From an uncultured Flavobacteriaceae bacterium (GTDB taxonomy: Bacteria; Bacteroidota; Bacteroidia; Flavobacteriales; Flavobacteriaceae): a stretch of 42,754 nucleotides of DNA. Of this stretch, positions 16,558 through 23,429 are shown piece after piece. The stretch is taken from NCBI GenBank assembly GCA_947498845.1, contig CANMLX010000040.1, forward strand, positions 1 to 42,754. The letters run 5' to 3'. The notes beneath the pieces are model-generated. The model was given only the letters and a program-made list of their open reading frames with translations, made no database searches and was not told where the DNA came from. The position numbers were made by a program, and so were the translations under genes. The first letter of the stretch is position 1, and each line of letters starts with the position of its first letter.

Positions 16558-17751
16558 TTATTTCTTTTTGTTTCTTAACTGATATAACTCTAACTTCATA
16601 GGGAAATTTGATTTCCAAGCTTGAATATAAGTTAAAAAGAAATCCTCTAGTTCTGCGCCTTTTTTTGATGAAACGCCAAATATTTGGTCAATAAATTCAA
16701 AGCTAAATTTACTACCACTTTTATTAACAATTATAGTGAAAGAATGGTAGTCTGCGTTGTATGCACCTATAAAACAGTAAAAGCCATCATCAGGGCACTT
16801 ACTTTTCATATATTCAATTGGACTTTCCTTAAAACCAATCAAATCTTTATCTGTATTACCAGCTTTGCCATTATATATTACTTCATTATTATCAGTATCC
16901 ATAACGGTAAATGTTTTGGATGTTTCGGCATAAGTTGATGATATTAATTTACTACGAACTCCATCGGTAGTTGATTCTCCTGCTTTTTCAAAATCTTTAG
17001 GGACTAATCTTACCGCCTCATGATTTTGATCTTTACCTAAATCTAAACCAGATGGTTTATCAAGTAATTTGTATATTATATGTTTGTGAGTATCTGTACA
17101 ATGGTGATATCTATTTTGATCACCTGGACCATTATATTTTAGATTGTTAGCAATTGCATATTTTCTAATTTTAGCAATTTGTGTTTTGTCAAATTCCCAT
17201 TCATTTTTATAATGAACAACAATCTTCACCCTCCCACAATGCACATTTTTTAACTCGCCTATATTCCATTCATCATCTTCATCATCTTTAGCATAAAAAT
17301 CAATATAGAATTCTTTAGGCTCCTCAAGTTTTAATTCTAACTCTAAATTGTATTTACTATCGTAAGTAGCTGTAAATTCCTGTTCACTTGTAATAGTTAC
17401 ACCTTCTATTTCTTCAGATAAGCGGACTGTGATTATGCCATCATCATCATCACTATCTTTATTCCCTTTTGTAATAGAAAAAGGGAAACTTATTTTTTCT
17501 TTTTCGGAAGTGGTACGTTGATAGACTCTATAGATACGTTTGTGTTCGTTGTCTATATGCTCTGATAATTCGTGATCTTCCTTATCATTGTACGCGATTT
17601 CTTCTTCCTCATGTTCAAAAATTAATTTAGCAGGATTAATAACTTTTAAGCCATCTTTTTCAAAGGAAACAAGTGGTATAAACTCATCCATCATTAAACC
17701 AGGAGACGTCTTTGTAACATTTGGATTATCTGATTGCGATACTGTAGGCAT
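16558..17751 (-). CDS. Candidate T6SS effector, possible papain-like amidase
   Basis: A 397-residue soluble protein without signal peptide, starting 1 base after the stop codon of the extended tssD gene, so the two are surely co-translated. Residues ~1-180 are acidic and beta-rich, with Asp/Glu tracts (DSDDDD at ~99-104, KDDEDDEW at ~155-162). The C-terminal ~210 residues look catalytic: Cys218 in YHHCTDTHKHIIYKLL at the start of a helix, His336 in ADYHSFTIIV at a strand start, and an acidic residue in FEFIDQ (Asp355). This is the order found in papain-like peptidoglycan amidases such as Tae effectors. A lipoprotein candidate immunity gene follows by 2 bases, fitting a periplasmic target. Fold and activity are inference; no family is firmly recognised. 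Confidence 0.5.
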   Translation of the reverse strand: MPTVSQSDNPNVTKTSPGLMMDEFIPLVSFEKDGLKVINPAKLIFEHEEEEIAYNDKEDHELSEHIDNEHKRIYRVYQRTTSEKEKISFPFSITKGNKDSDDDDGIITVRLSEEIEGVTITSEQEFTATYDSKYNLELELKLEEPKEFYIDFYAKDDEDDEWNIGELKNVHCGRVKIVVHYKNEWEFDKTQIAKIRKYAIANNLKYNGPGDQNRYHHCTDTHKHIIYKLLDKPSGLDLGKDQNHEAVRLVPKDFEKAGESTTDGVRSKLISSTYAETSKTFTVMDTDNNEVIYNGKAGNTDKDLIGFKESPIEYMKSKCPDDGFYCFIGAYNADYHSFTIIVNKSGSKFSFEFIDQIFGVSSKKGAELEDFFLTYIQAWKSNFPMKLELYQLRNKKK

Positions 17752-17752
17752 G

Positions 17753-18445
17753 TTAGTTTTGTTTTTTTCTGGTTATTAATTCGAGTTTTATTGTTTCACT
17801 AGTAACCTCTTGATCTGGTAATTGATTGTTATCTAGCAATGCACCATCATATTCAAAGTCAAAATCGCTATCGTTTAAGTCTATATCGATAGTTTTTCCT
17901 ACCATGTTATTTGTTTGAACGGTAAGAAATATGGTTTTATTTTTACGAAGTTTAGAAATTTTTTCTCCGTTTTCATTTTCGTAATAGATATCTACTATGC
18001 TACCCTCTTCTTCCTGCTCAGTTGTTTCTGTGCTATTATTAGCAAATGGATTACTAGGATTCCACTTTTTTTCATGTATAACATCTCTAATACGGCTAAT
18101 ACCATAAGAAATAGTAAGGCCTATATACATGGGGGTTTCTCCAGTTGATGAAAAGCGCTCATGTAACCTTATAATATGTGCATTTGCAAACTCAATATCA
18201 AAATACTTTTGTAAGCCATCGCGTTTAAAAAACCGAATATATCCTTTAAACATACGGTCCGGGTGAAACATATAACTGTAAAACAACTCATCGTTTCGTG
18301 TGGACTCGAAAGCTAGGTTTAGCGGGGCGCCAACAGGTAATTGTGAGGGTCTGCCATTATAATCGGCTACCTGCGAAAATACCAATTCGGCATCCAATAA
18401 ATTACGTTCTTCCCCTTCTATGTATAGTTTTGCTTTAAATGACAT
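17753..18445 (-). CDS. tssD: C-terminally extended TssD (Hcp) tube protein, copy A
   Basis: Residues 1-128 are a T6SSiii TssD domain. The start MSFKAKLYIEGEERNLLDAE, then VADYNGRPS, ESTRNDELFYSY, IRFFKRDGLQKYFDIEFANAH and the closing HEKKWNP align along their length with the standard TssD proteins in this window (129 and 131 residues). After NPSNPFA a ~95-residue extension follows: an acidic linker (TEQEEE) and a beta-rich domain with IFLTVQTNNMVGKTIDIDL. TssD forms the inner tube that is expelled on contraction, and an extension could carry or bind cargo. The effector gene begins 1 base past the stop. The first 135 residues differ from copy B at only four positions (8, 26, 45, 53), whereas the extension is strongly diverged. 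Confidence 0.85.
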   Translation of the reverse strand: MSFKAKLYIEGEERNLLDAELVFSQVADYNGRPSQLPVGAPLNLAFESTRNDELFYSYMFHPDRMFKGYIRFFKRDGLQKYFDIEFANAHIIRLHERFSSTGETPMYIGLTISYGISRIRDVIHEKKWNPSNPFANNSTETTEQEEEGSIVDIYYENENGEKISKLRKNKTIFLTVQTNNMVGKTIDIDLNDSDFDFEYDGALLDNNQLPDQEVTSETIKLELITRKKQN

Positions 18446-18531
18446 CTAATTTTAGTTGATGGTTTTTGGGTTATTGGTTGGTAGTTAATGGTTAATAGTT
18501 GGTAGTTGATGGTTTTTAGTTTTACTTACTC

Positions 18532-18587
18532 AGTCATCAGTCATCAGTCATCAGTCATCAGTTACCAGTCTTCTGTCTTCTGTCTTC
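18532..18587. repeat. Heptamer array upstream of tssD copy A, 4 perfect units
   Basis: Four perfect AGTCATC units (18532-18559) continue as four degenerate heptamers (AGTTACC, AGTCTTC, TGTCTTC twice). It lies ~90 bases upstream of the tssD start codon, between the terminator and a degenerate GGTTAATAGTTGGTAGTT-like leader (18455-18520). The other copy has nine perfect units. Confidence 0.9.
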
Positions 18588-18603
18588 AAAACACAAACAA
18601 GAT

Positions 18604-18643
18604 AAAAAAAATCTCTTGATCTTTACAGATAAGGGATTTTTTT
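18604..18643 (-). terminator. Terminator hairpin duplicated from the DUF5689 gene
   Basis: AAAAAAATCTCTT (18604-18616) pairs with AAGGGATTTTTTT (18631-18643), with one G-U, around a 14-nt loop. It is the second copy of the hairpin that ends the DUF5689 gene. Here it follows only a relic of that gene, but it would still insulate tssD copy A from the upstream cassette. Confidence 0.8.
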
Positions 18644-18648
18644 AGCAT

Positions 18649-18681
18649 TTATTCTTCTACAACTTTTATGTTATCTATTTG
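18649..18681 (-). pseudogene. Relic of the 3' end of the DUF5689 gene
   Basis: On the minus strand it reads YQIDNIKVVEE followed by the stop codon, identical to the C-terminus of the intact DUF5689 lipoprotein whose gene ends at 21295. Similarity fades upstream of this, so only about 11 codons were carried over. It marks the breakpoint of the cassette duplication. Confidence 0.88.
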
Positions 18682-18730
18682 GTATGATATTTTACTTTTT
18701 TATTCAAAATATGCTTTTAATTGTGTTGTA

Positions 18731-19552
18731 TTATTGATAATAACACTCATAATGGTTTAGGTATTTTTTCTTTGAGTTTTTTCTGGTGATAATTAATTTA
18801 TCGTTATAATTATAGTTATAATCATAATAAATTGTGCTTTTTGAAGCGTTTTTTACTTTTTTCTTTTTAAATTTCGTAATTCTACAAACACGATTATTTT
18901 TATACTTATAGGTATATATGTTATTAATTTGCAGAAACCCCTGTCTTGTTTGAGTGTGGGACACTTTTTTTAGTTTTTCTTTGTTATAATAGAAAGTAAT
19001 CTCTTGCTTTGTTTTGTCTTTTAAAAAGAGAATGTCTATTTTTTCTATTTGAGCATTTTTATTCCAAAAGTAGTTGTAAACTTTTTGCCCTTTTGTTATA
19101 CTCTTTATTTGATTCTTTGTATTATGTTTATAATCAATGGTTAAGTTGTTGTATTTAATCTGTTTTATACTTCCATTGGTATTATAAATAAATATTGGTG
19201 CATGAATTACATTATTATCGGTTACTTTTATCTTATTTGGTCTTTTTTCTTTTGTATTATATTCATAATACGAATTATTTATACCATAGCAAGAACTTTT
19301 TACTCTCTCGTTAAATAGCATTCCACCTCCAATAAATTTAGCTTCTATTAAGCGAGCTAAAGAGTCGTATTTATATACATAGAAAGGTTCTTTTTCATTT
19401 TTATTTAAAAATTTAATTTTAGAAAATTTTGTTTTATTAATTCCCTTAATTTTGTTGAATACAAAATCGTATTCCCCATATTCACAAATTCTTTGGCTAT
19501 AACAGTTTAGGCAATAAATAATAGTGATGAAAAAAAATAAAGGTAATTTCAT
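18731..19552 (-). CDS. Exported YD-repeat-like protein, candidate immunity protein
   Basis: From the ATG at 19552 the protein has 273 residues and a signal peptide (MKLPLFFFITIIYCLNCYSQ). An ATG 21 bases upstream would overlap the preceding gene and spoil the signal peptide. The mature part is a series of short Y/N-rich beta units such as YKYDSLARLIEAKF, YYEYNTKEK, IYNTNGSIKQI and YTYKYKNNRVCRI, resembling YD (Rhs-type) repeats, with a lysine-rich tail. It has no toxin-like C-terminus. It starts 4 bases after the effector stop codon. Exported location and immediate downstream position support an immunity role against the 19557-20360 product, but this is inferred. Confidence 0.6.
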   Translation of the reverse strand: MKLPLFFFITIIYCLNCYSQRICEYGEYDFVFNKIKGINKTKFSKIKFLNKNEKEPFYVYKYDSLARLIEAKFIGGGMLFNERVKSSCYGINNSYYEYNTKEKRPNKIKVTDNNVIHAPIFIYNTNGSIKQIKYNNLTIDYKHNTKNQIKSITKGQKVYNYFWNKNAQIEKIDILFLKDKTKQEITFYYNKEKLKKVSHTQTRQGFLQINNIYTYKYKNNRVCRITKFKKKKVKNASKSTIYYDYNYNYNDKLIITRKNSKKKYLNHYECYYQ

Positions 19553-19556
19553 TATT

Positions 19557-20360
19557 TTATAGTTTAATTCCATGAGGTTTAATTTCTATAGCTTTTACTT
19601 TTTCTCGGGGAGGATAAAGTTTATTATATAGATTCTCAGGAGTAATTCGATCTCCCTTTTTCATGTTTTTTTGAATATTGTCTTCTACTTCAATATCTAT
19701 TTCAATAGTGGACTGCTCTTTTTTAGTTATATTCTCCTCATACGTCTCAATTATATTATTTAAAAAGTCACCTGTAGCTTTTACCGATTCCCATACTGCA
19801 TATTCCGAATATTCATCATCCATTTTAGCATAAAAGCCAACTCCTTCACAACCAATAACACTCGAAGCATAGTTAGCAACATGAAAAAATCTATTACCAC
19901 CATTTATTCTAGTCCAATTGGTGAACTTTTTAAATGGCATATTATGTTGGAAAATTCTTAACCCATTATGACCTCCATAATTATAGTTTTGTTTCCCGTT
20001 TTGATATTCTTTAGGAAGTCTTTCATCAAACTTATTTAGTTTTTCAAAGATATTTTCTATACGTTGTTTGTTTTTTTGACTATCTGGGTGATTCACGTCA
20101 TCTTCATCATCACTATCATTTCTTCTAATTAAATACCCTAGATATTCTCCTTCTCTGGCAGGTGATGTAGTTTCATTTGTAACTGTGGCATAATAGTGAT
20201 TTGCGCCTTCAATTCTTAGACATAATATACTTATAATAGTTTCACCATCATTATAAACCCTAACCATATGAATTTTAATTTTTACAGGATCACTTTCAAT
20301 TTCTGGAAGATTAAAGTGAAGAATTTGATTTGGATAGTTTCTTAAGGTTACTCTTCCCAT
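19557..20360 (-). CDS. Candidate T6SS effector with L,D-transpeptidase/DUF5675-like motif
   Basis: A 267-residue protein without signal peptide, starting 1 base after the stop codon of extended tssD copy B. Residues ~120-200 hold GGNRFFHVANYASSVIGCEGVG (His160, Asn163, Cys171). The H-x-x-N...G-C pattern resembles the active-site region of DUF5675 proteins and, more distantly, the H...S-x-G-C motif of YkuD L,D-transpeptidases, which act on peptidoglycan stem peptides. An acidic insert, DSDDEDD (~82-88), recalls the DSDDDD tract of the other cassette's effector. The remainder, including a ~65-residue lysine/glutamate-rich tail, is not recognised. A peptidoglycan target fits the exported partner protein encoded 4 bases downstream. 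Enzyme activity is inference. Confidence 0.5.
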   Translation of the reverse strand: MGRVTLRNYPNQILHFNLPEIESDPVKIKIHMVRVYNDGETIISILCLRIEGANHYYATVTNETTSPAREGEYLGYLIRRNDSDDEDDVNHPDSQKNKQRIENIFEKLNKFDERLPKEYQNGKQNYNYGGHNGLRIFQHNMPFKKFTNWTRINGGNRFFHVANYASSVIGCEGVGFYAKMDDEYSEYAVWESVKATGDFLNNIIETYEENITKKEQSTIEIDIEVEDNIQKNMKKGDRITPENLYNKLYPPREKVKAIEIKPHGIKL

Positions 20361-20361
20361 A

Positions 20362-21069
20362 TTAATTATTTTTTTGTTTTACAGCTTTTAATTTCACTTT
20401 AGTAAGAGTATCGTTAAGAACAATATCACTTATGATATCATCTTTCATCCATTTTCCTTTATATTCAAAATCTATAGATTTATTTTCTAGGTCAATATCT
20501 GCAACTTGACCATCTGTGTTTTGAGAATTTATAACTAGATAAATTTCTTGATTTTCTTTAATTATAGTTTCTTCTATTTTATTATTATTTAAATCCTCTA
20601 TATGGTAATCTAATAACAAAGGTTCTAATTCCTCTTCTTGTTCTGTTACTTGATTATTATTGATAGCAAAAGGATTACTTGGATTCCATTTTTTTTCATG
20701 TATAACATCTCTAATACGGCTAATACCATAAGAAATAGTAAGGCCTATATACATGGGGGTTTCTCCAGTTGATGAAAAGCGCTCATGTAACCTTATAATA
20801 TGTGCATTTGCAAACTCAATATCAAAATACTTTTGTAAGCCATCGCGTTTAAAAAACCGAATATACCCTTTAAACATACGGTCTGGGTGAAACATATAAC
20901 TGTAAAATAACGCATCGTTTCGTGTGGACTCGAAAGTTAGGTTTAGTGGGGCGCCAACAGGTAATTGTGAGGGTCTGCCATTATAATCGGCTAACTGCGA
21001 AAATACCAATTCGGCATCCAATAAATTACGTTCTTCCCCTTCTATGCATAGTTTTGCTTTAAATGACAT
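20362..21069 (-). CDS. tssD: C-terminally extended TssD (Hcp) tube protein, copy B
   Basis: A 235-residue relative of copy A. The TssD tube domain (1-128) and the junction to residue 135 are almost identical to it (differences C8, L26, T45, A53). The ~100-residue extension is different in sequence but similar in plan: an acidic start (VTEQEEELEP), then a beta-rich domain with IYLVINSQNTDGQVADIDL, where copy A has IFLTVQTNNMVGKTIDIDL. The extension has therefore kept its fold signature and diverged along with the downstream effector. The gene lies downstream of the DUF5689 lipoprotein gene and its terminator, so it probably has its own promoter in the repeat-rich leader; no clear TAnnTTTG was found there. 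Confidence 0.85.
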   Translation of the reverse strand: MSFKAKLCIEGEERNLLDAELVFSQLADYNGRPSQLPVGAPLNLTFESTRNDALFYSYMFHPDRMFKGYIRFFKRDGLQKYFDIEFANAHIIRLHERFSSTGETPMYIGLTISYGISRIRDVIHEKKWNPSNPFAINNNQVTEQEEELEPLLLDYHIEDLNNNKIEETIIKENQEIYLVINSQNTDGQVADIDLENKSIDFEYKGKWMKDDIISDIVLNDTLTKVKLKAVKQKNN

Positions 21070-21155
21070 CTAATTTTAGTTGATGGTTTTTGGGTTATTG
21101 GTTGGTAGTTGTTGGTTAATAGTTGGTAGTTAATGGTTTTTAGTTTTACTTACTC

Positions 21156-21232
21156 AGTCATCAGTCATCAGTCATCAGTCATCAGTCATCAGTCATCAGT
21201 CATCAGTCATCAGTCATCGGTCTTCTGTCTTC
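21156..21232. repeat. Heptamer array upstream of tssD copy B, 9 perfect units
   Basis: Nine perfect AGTCATC units (21156-21218) followed by GGTCTTC and TGTCTTC. It has the same location relative to tssD as the four-unit array at 18532, so the unit number has changed since duplication. No spacers, hence not CRISPR. Confidence 0.93.
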
Positions 21233-21250
21233 AAAGACACAAACAAGATA

Positions 21251-21289
21251 AAAAAAATCCCTTGATCTTTACAGATAAGGGATTTTTTT
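21251..21289 (-). terminator. Terminator of the DUF5689 gene
   Basis: AAAAAAATCCCTT (21251-21263) and AAGGGATTTTTTT (21277-21289) form a perfect 13-bp stem with a 13-nt loop. On the minus strand it begins 5 bases after the stop codon and ends in a T run. Confidence 0.9.
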
Positions 21290-21294
21290 AGCAT

Positions 21295-23394
21295 TTATTC
21301 TTCTACAACTTTTATGTTATCTATTTGATAATCTGTGGAAGCAGGGCCGGTTTGTTTACGATATCTAAATCCTATATGAAACGCATCTTGATTATTTGGT
21401 ACATTAATAGTTGTGCTTACTGGAGTTAATTCAGTTGTGTCGGCTTGCGGAACGATATTATTTGACGTACCGGACATATTAATACGATCTCCAATAATAA
21501 AATCATTACCAACCATATTAAGTATAAATATTTCCAGATAATCACCGTCTCTCTCGCTCACATTAATATCCATTGAGAAGTTTAATGTTCGCGTGTTGAT
21601 TATTTGCATTTCTTCAGTAATTAACCAAGCATCATATTGGTCACTAGGACCACCATTTTTAATTTCGGCAAAGATATTACTATTGGACTCATCACTATTC
21701 CATTTAATATTAACACTATTATTAATATTTTCCCATCCAGATAGAGCAATATTAAATCCTACAGAGGTAATACTCTCAAAATCTTCATCTAACAACACTT
21801 CTTTTTCATCACAAGCAATTTCTGTAAAATTAATATCTTCCAGTGCATTAATTGTAAGGAAATTAGCAGTGCCATCGTGTGCTAAAATAGCTGTTATGTT
21901 ACCATTGTTTACCGAAACTGTTTCAGCCGCAAAAGTGGCATCAGCACTATTTTTAAATGCAATTTTTGCTTTGGTATCACAATTAAATAATTGTTTATTG
22001 GTTGGGTCTCCGTAGGCTTGTCCTTGATTTTCATCACTAAGCTGTACATTTTCTAGTTGTATCATAGTAAGAGGGACTATTGTACCAGCTTGAATATCTT
22101 CTATAGTAGTTACAGTAGGAACAATAGTTTCTAAAGGATCACTGGATGGTACAATAACATCATCGAATACAGATGCAGAAACTTGTATAGGTTGAATTGC
22201 ATCTTCAGCAGTATTTAAAGCGCCTATATGTAAGTTCCCATCAATAACTTGCATGGCTAAACCATTTAAGTTTACACTTACTTTTTGTCCTATAGCGTAT
22301 GTGTTGTAAAGATTAGATAGCTCAAAATCTATAATTATACCAGCATTTGGATTTTCAGGGCTTGATTGTAAATATAGCTCATTATTAATATTCTTTTGCT
22401 CATCGCTGGAAATGGTGTATCCTGTAAATATAGGGTCGGCACCTGAAGGCACATTTGTAAATGTAACATCATTAAACTTCACTAAGTTAGCTCCATCGGC
22501 TTTGGCTACTACATCGGCAATAGTAATATTAGTACCTGTTTCTATACCTGTACCACAACGATCTCCAGAGAAATCAATATCCTTAGGGCTTCTTATGGTT
22601 AATACATCTTTTGTTAATATGGCTGTAATGCTACCATTACCTGTAGGGAATGGTAATGCTTTAAATTTAGATAAACCACTATTATGTAATGCTATGGTTT
22701 TACTCCCTGTACACCCAATAAGTGTTTTGTTTACATTCTCGTTGTTATCTGCATTAGCATAAGAGGTGCTTAATTCCCCGTCTATAACCTGTACGTCTTC
22801 TAAACTTACTAGTATAGTAGGTAGTGCATCTTCTGGTTTATCAGATTCTGCAGCTTCTATAATTTCACCAATGGTTAATTTTTTAGGTACAATAGTTGTT
22901 TTAGTATTTGTTCTAATAACAAAGGTTTTAAAATCATCACTAGAAATTGGTGTTATAGTACCATTATTAAATGTACCTATGTGTAACGCGTTACCAACTT
23001 TTTGCATCCCAAGGCCATTAAGTTTTACTAAAACTTCTCTTCCTACGCCATGAGTTACAAAAATATTGTCTACAGCTACATCTATTATAACACCACTTTC
23101 TGCATCTTCTGCTTTATCTTGAATGTATATTTCTTGGTTAATATTACCTTGATCGTCACTAGATATTATTAAACCAGAGGTGATTAATTCGCCTCCGTTT
23201 TGTACTTTGTCAAATTCTACAATAGTGCCTTCATAAAGATCTTCAACAAAAGAAAGGTCTACGTTTGCTTCGAGATTATCTGGATTGTCTATGCCTACAT
23301 CAGGAACAGTAACATCGTCGTCACTCTTACAAGAAAATAAGGTGATTGCAACTATAGTAAGTGCAATTATTGGTTTTAAAAAAATGTTTTTCAT
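21295..23394 (-). CDS. DUF5689 lipoprotein, partner of the TonB-dependent receptor
   Basis: A 699-residue outer-membrane or surface lipoprotein (lipobox LFSC, Cys22, then an SDDD tract typical of surface-exported Bacteroidota lipoproteins). Two homologous DUF5689-like regions are visible. One runs ~45-270 (GELITSGLIISSDDQGNINQEIYIQD, GLGMQKVGNALHIGTF) and the other ~290-520 (PIFTGYTISSDEQKNINNELYLQSS, GLAMQVIDGNLHIGAL). A C-terminal jelly-roll domain (~540-699) carries LLDEDFES and ends DYQIDNIKVVEE, as in choice-of-anchor or cleaved-adhesin domains. It follows the receptor gene by 35 bp in one operon. Such receptor-DUF5689 pairs are common in Flavobacteriaceae; the ligand is unknown. The extreme 3' end was duplicated to 18649-18681. 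Confidence 0.82.
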   Translation of the reverse strand: MKNIFLKPIIALTIVAITLFSCKSDDDVTVPDVGIDNPDNLEANVDLSFVEDLYEGTIVEFDKVQNGGELITSGLIISSDDQGNINQEIYIQDKAEDAESGVIIDVAVDNIFVTHGVGREVLVKLNGLGMQKVGNALHIGTFNNGTITPISSDDFKTFVIRTNTKTTIVPKKLTIGEIIEAAESDKPEDALPTILVSLEDVQVIDGELSTSYANADNNENVNKTLIGCTGSKTIALHNSGLSKFKALPFPTGNGSITAILTKDVLTIRSPKDIDFSGDRCGTGIETGTNITIADVVAKADGANLVKFNDVTFTNVPSGADPIFTGYTISSDEQKNINNELYLQSSPENPNAGIIIDFELSNLYNTYAIGQKVSVNLNGLAMQVIDGNLHIGALNTAEDAIQPIQVSASVFDDVIVPSSDPLETIVPTVTTIEDIQAGTIVPLTMIQLENVQLSDENQGQAYGDPTNKQLFNCDTKAKIAFKNSADATFAAETVSVNNGNITAILAHDGTANFLTINALEDINFTEIACDEKEVLLDEDFESITSVGFNIALSGWENINNSVNIKWNSDESNSNIFAEIKNGGPSDQYDAWLITEEMQIINTRTLNFSMDINVSERDGDYLEIFILNMVGNDFIIGDRINMSGTSNNIVPQADTTELTPVSTTINVPNNQDAFHIGFRYRKQTGPASTDYQIDNIKVVEE

Positions 23395-23429
23395 AGTGAA
23401 TTATTGTTTGTCTTTTGTGAGTTAGTATT

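Larger units (their letters stand above)
18041..18681. repeat. Duplicated block, copy A (pairs with 20665-21327)
   Basis: Nearly identical DNA to 20665-21327. It covers, in minus-strand order, the last ~11 codons of a DUF5689-type gene, a terminator, a heptamer array, a degenerate repeat leader and codons 1-135 of extended tssD. Similarity stops sharply on both sides: after AGCAAA at 18041 inside tssD, and at about 18681 within the DUF5689 tail. The size difference is mostly in heptamer number. Confidence 0.9.
20665..21327. repeat. Duplicated block, copy B (pairs with 18041-18681)
   Basis: This copy retains the complete context: the 3' end of the intact DUF5689 gene, terminator, nine-unit heptamer array, leader, and codons 1-135 of tssD copy B. 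It is the likely source of the other copy, since only here does the DUF5689 sequence continue into a whole gene. Confidence 0.9.

Noticed and set aside
15932..16618. Longer start of the lipoprotein inside the effector gene
   Set aside because: The upstream extension begins with TTG within the effector coding region and hides the signal peptide; the ATG at 16555 is better.
18731..19552. Rhs/YD-repeat toxin
   Set aside because: It has a signal peptide, is short, lacks a core-boundary motif and a toxin C-terminus, and sits in the partner position of the cassette.
18532..21232. AGTCATC arrays as CRISPR
   Set aside because: Units are contiguous heptamers with no spacers, and no cas genes are present.
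21593..23053. Plus-strand frames opposite the DUF5689 gene
   Set aside because: They mirror a clearly coding minus-strand gene with recognised domains and have no start context of their own.
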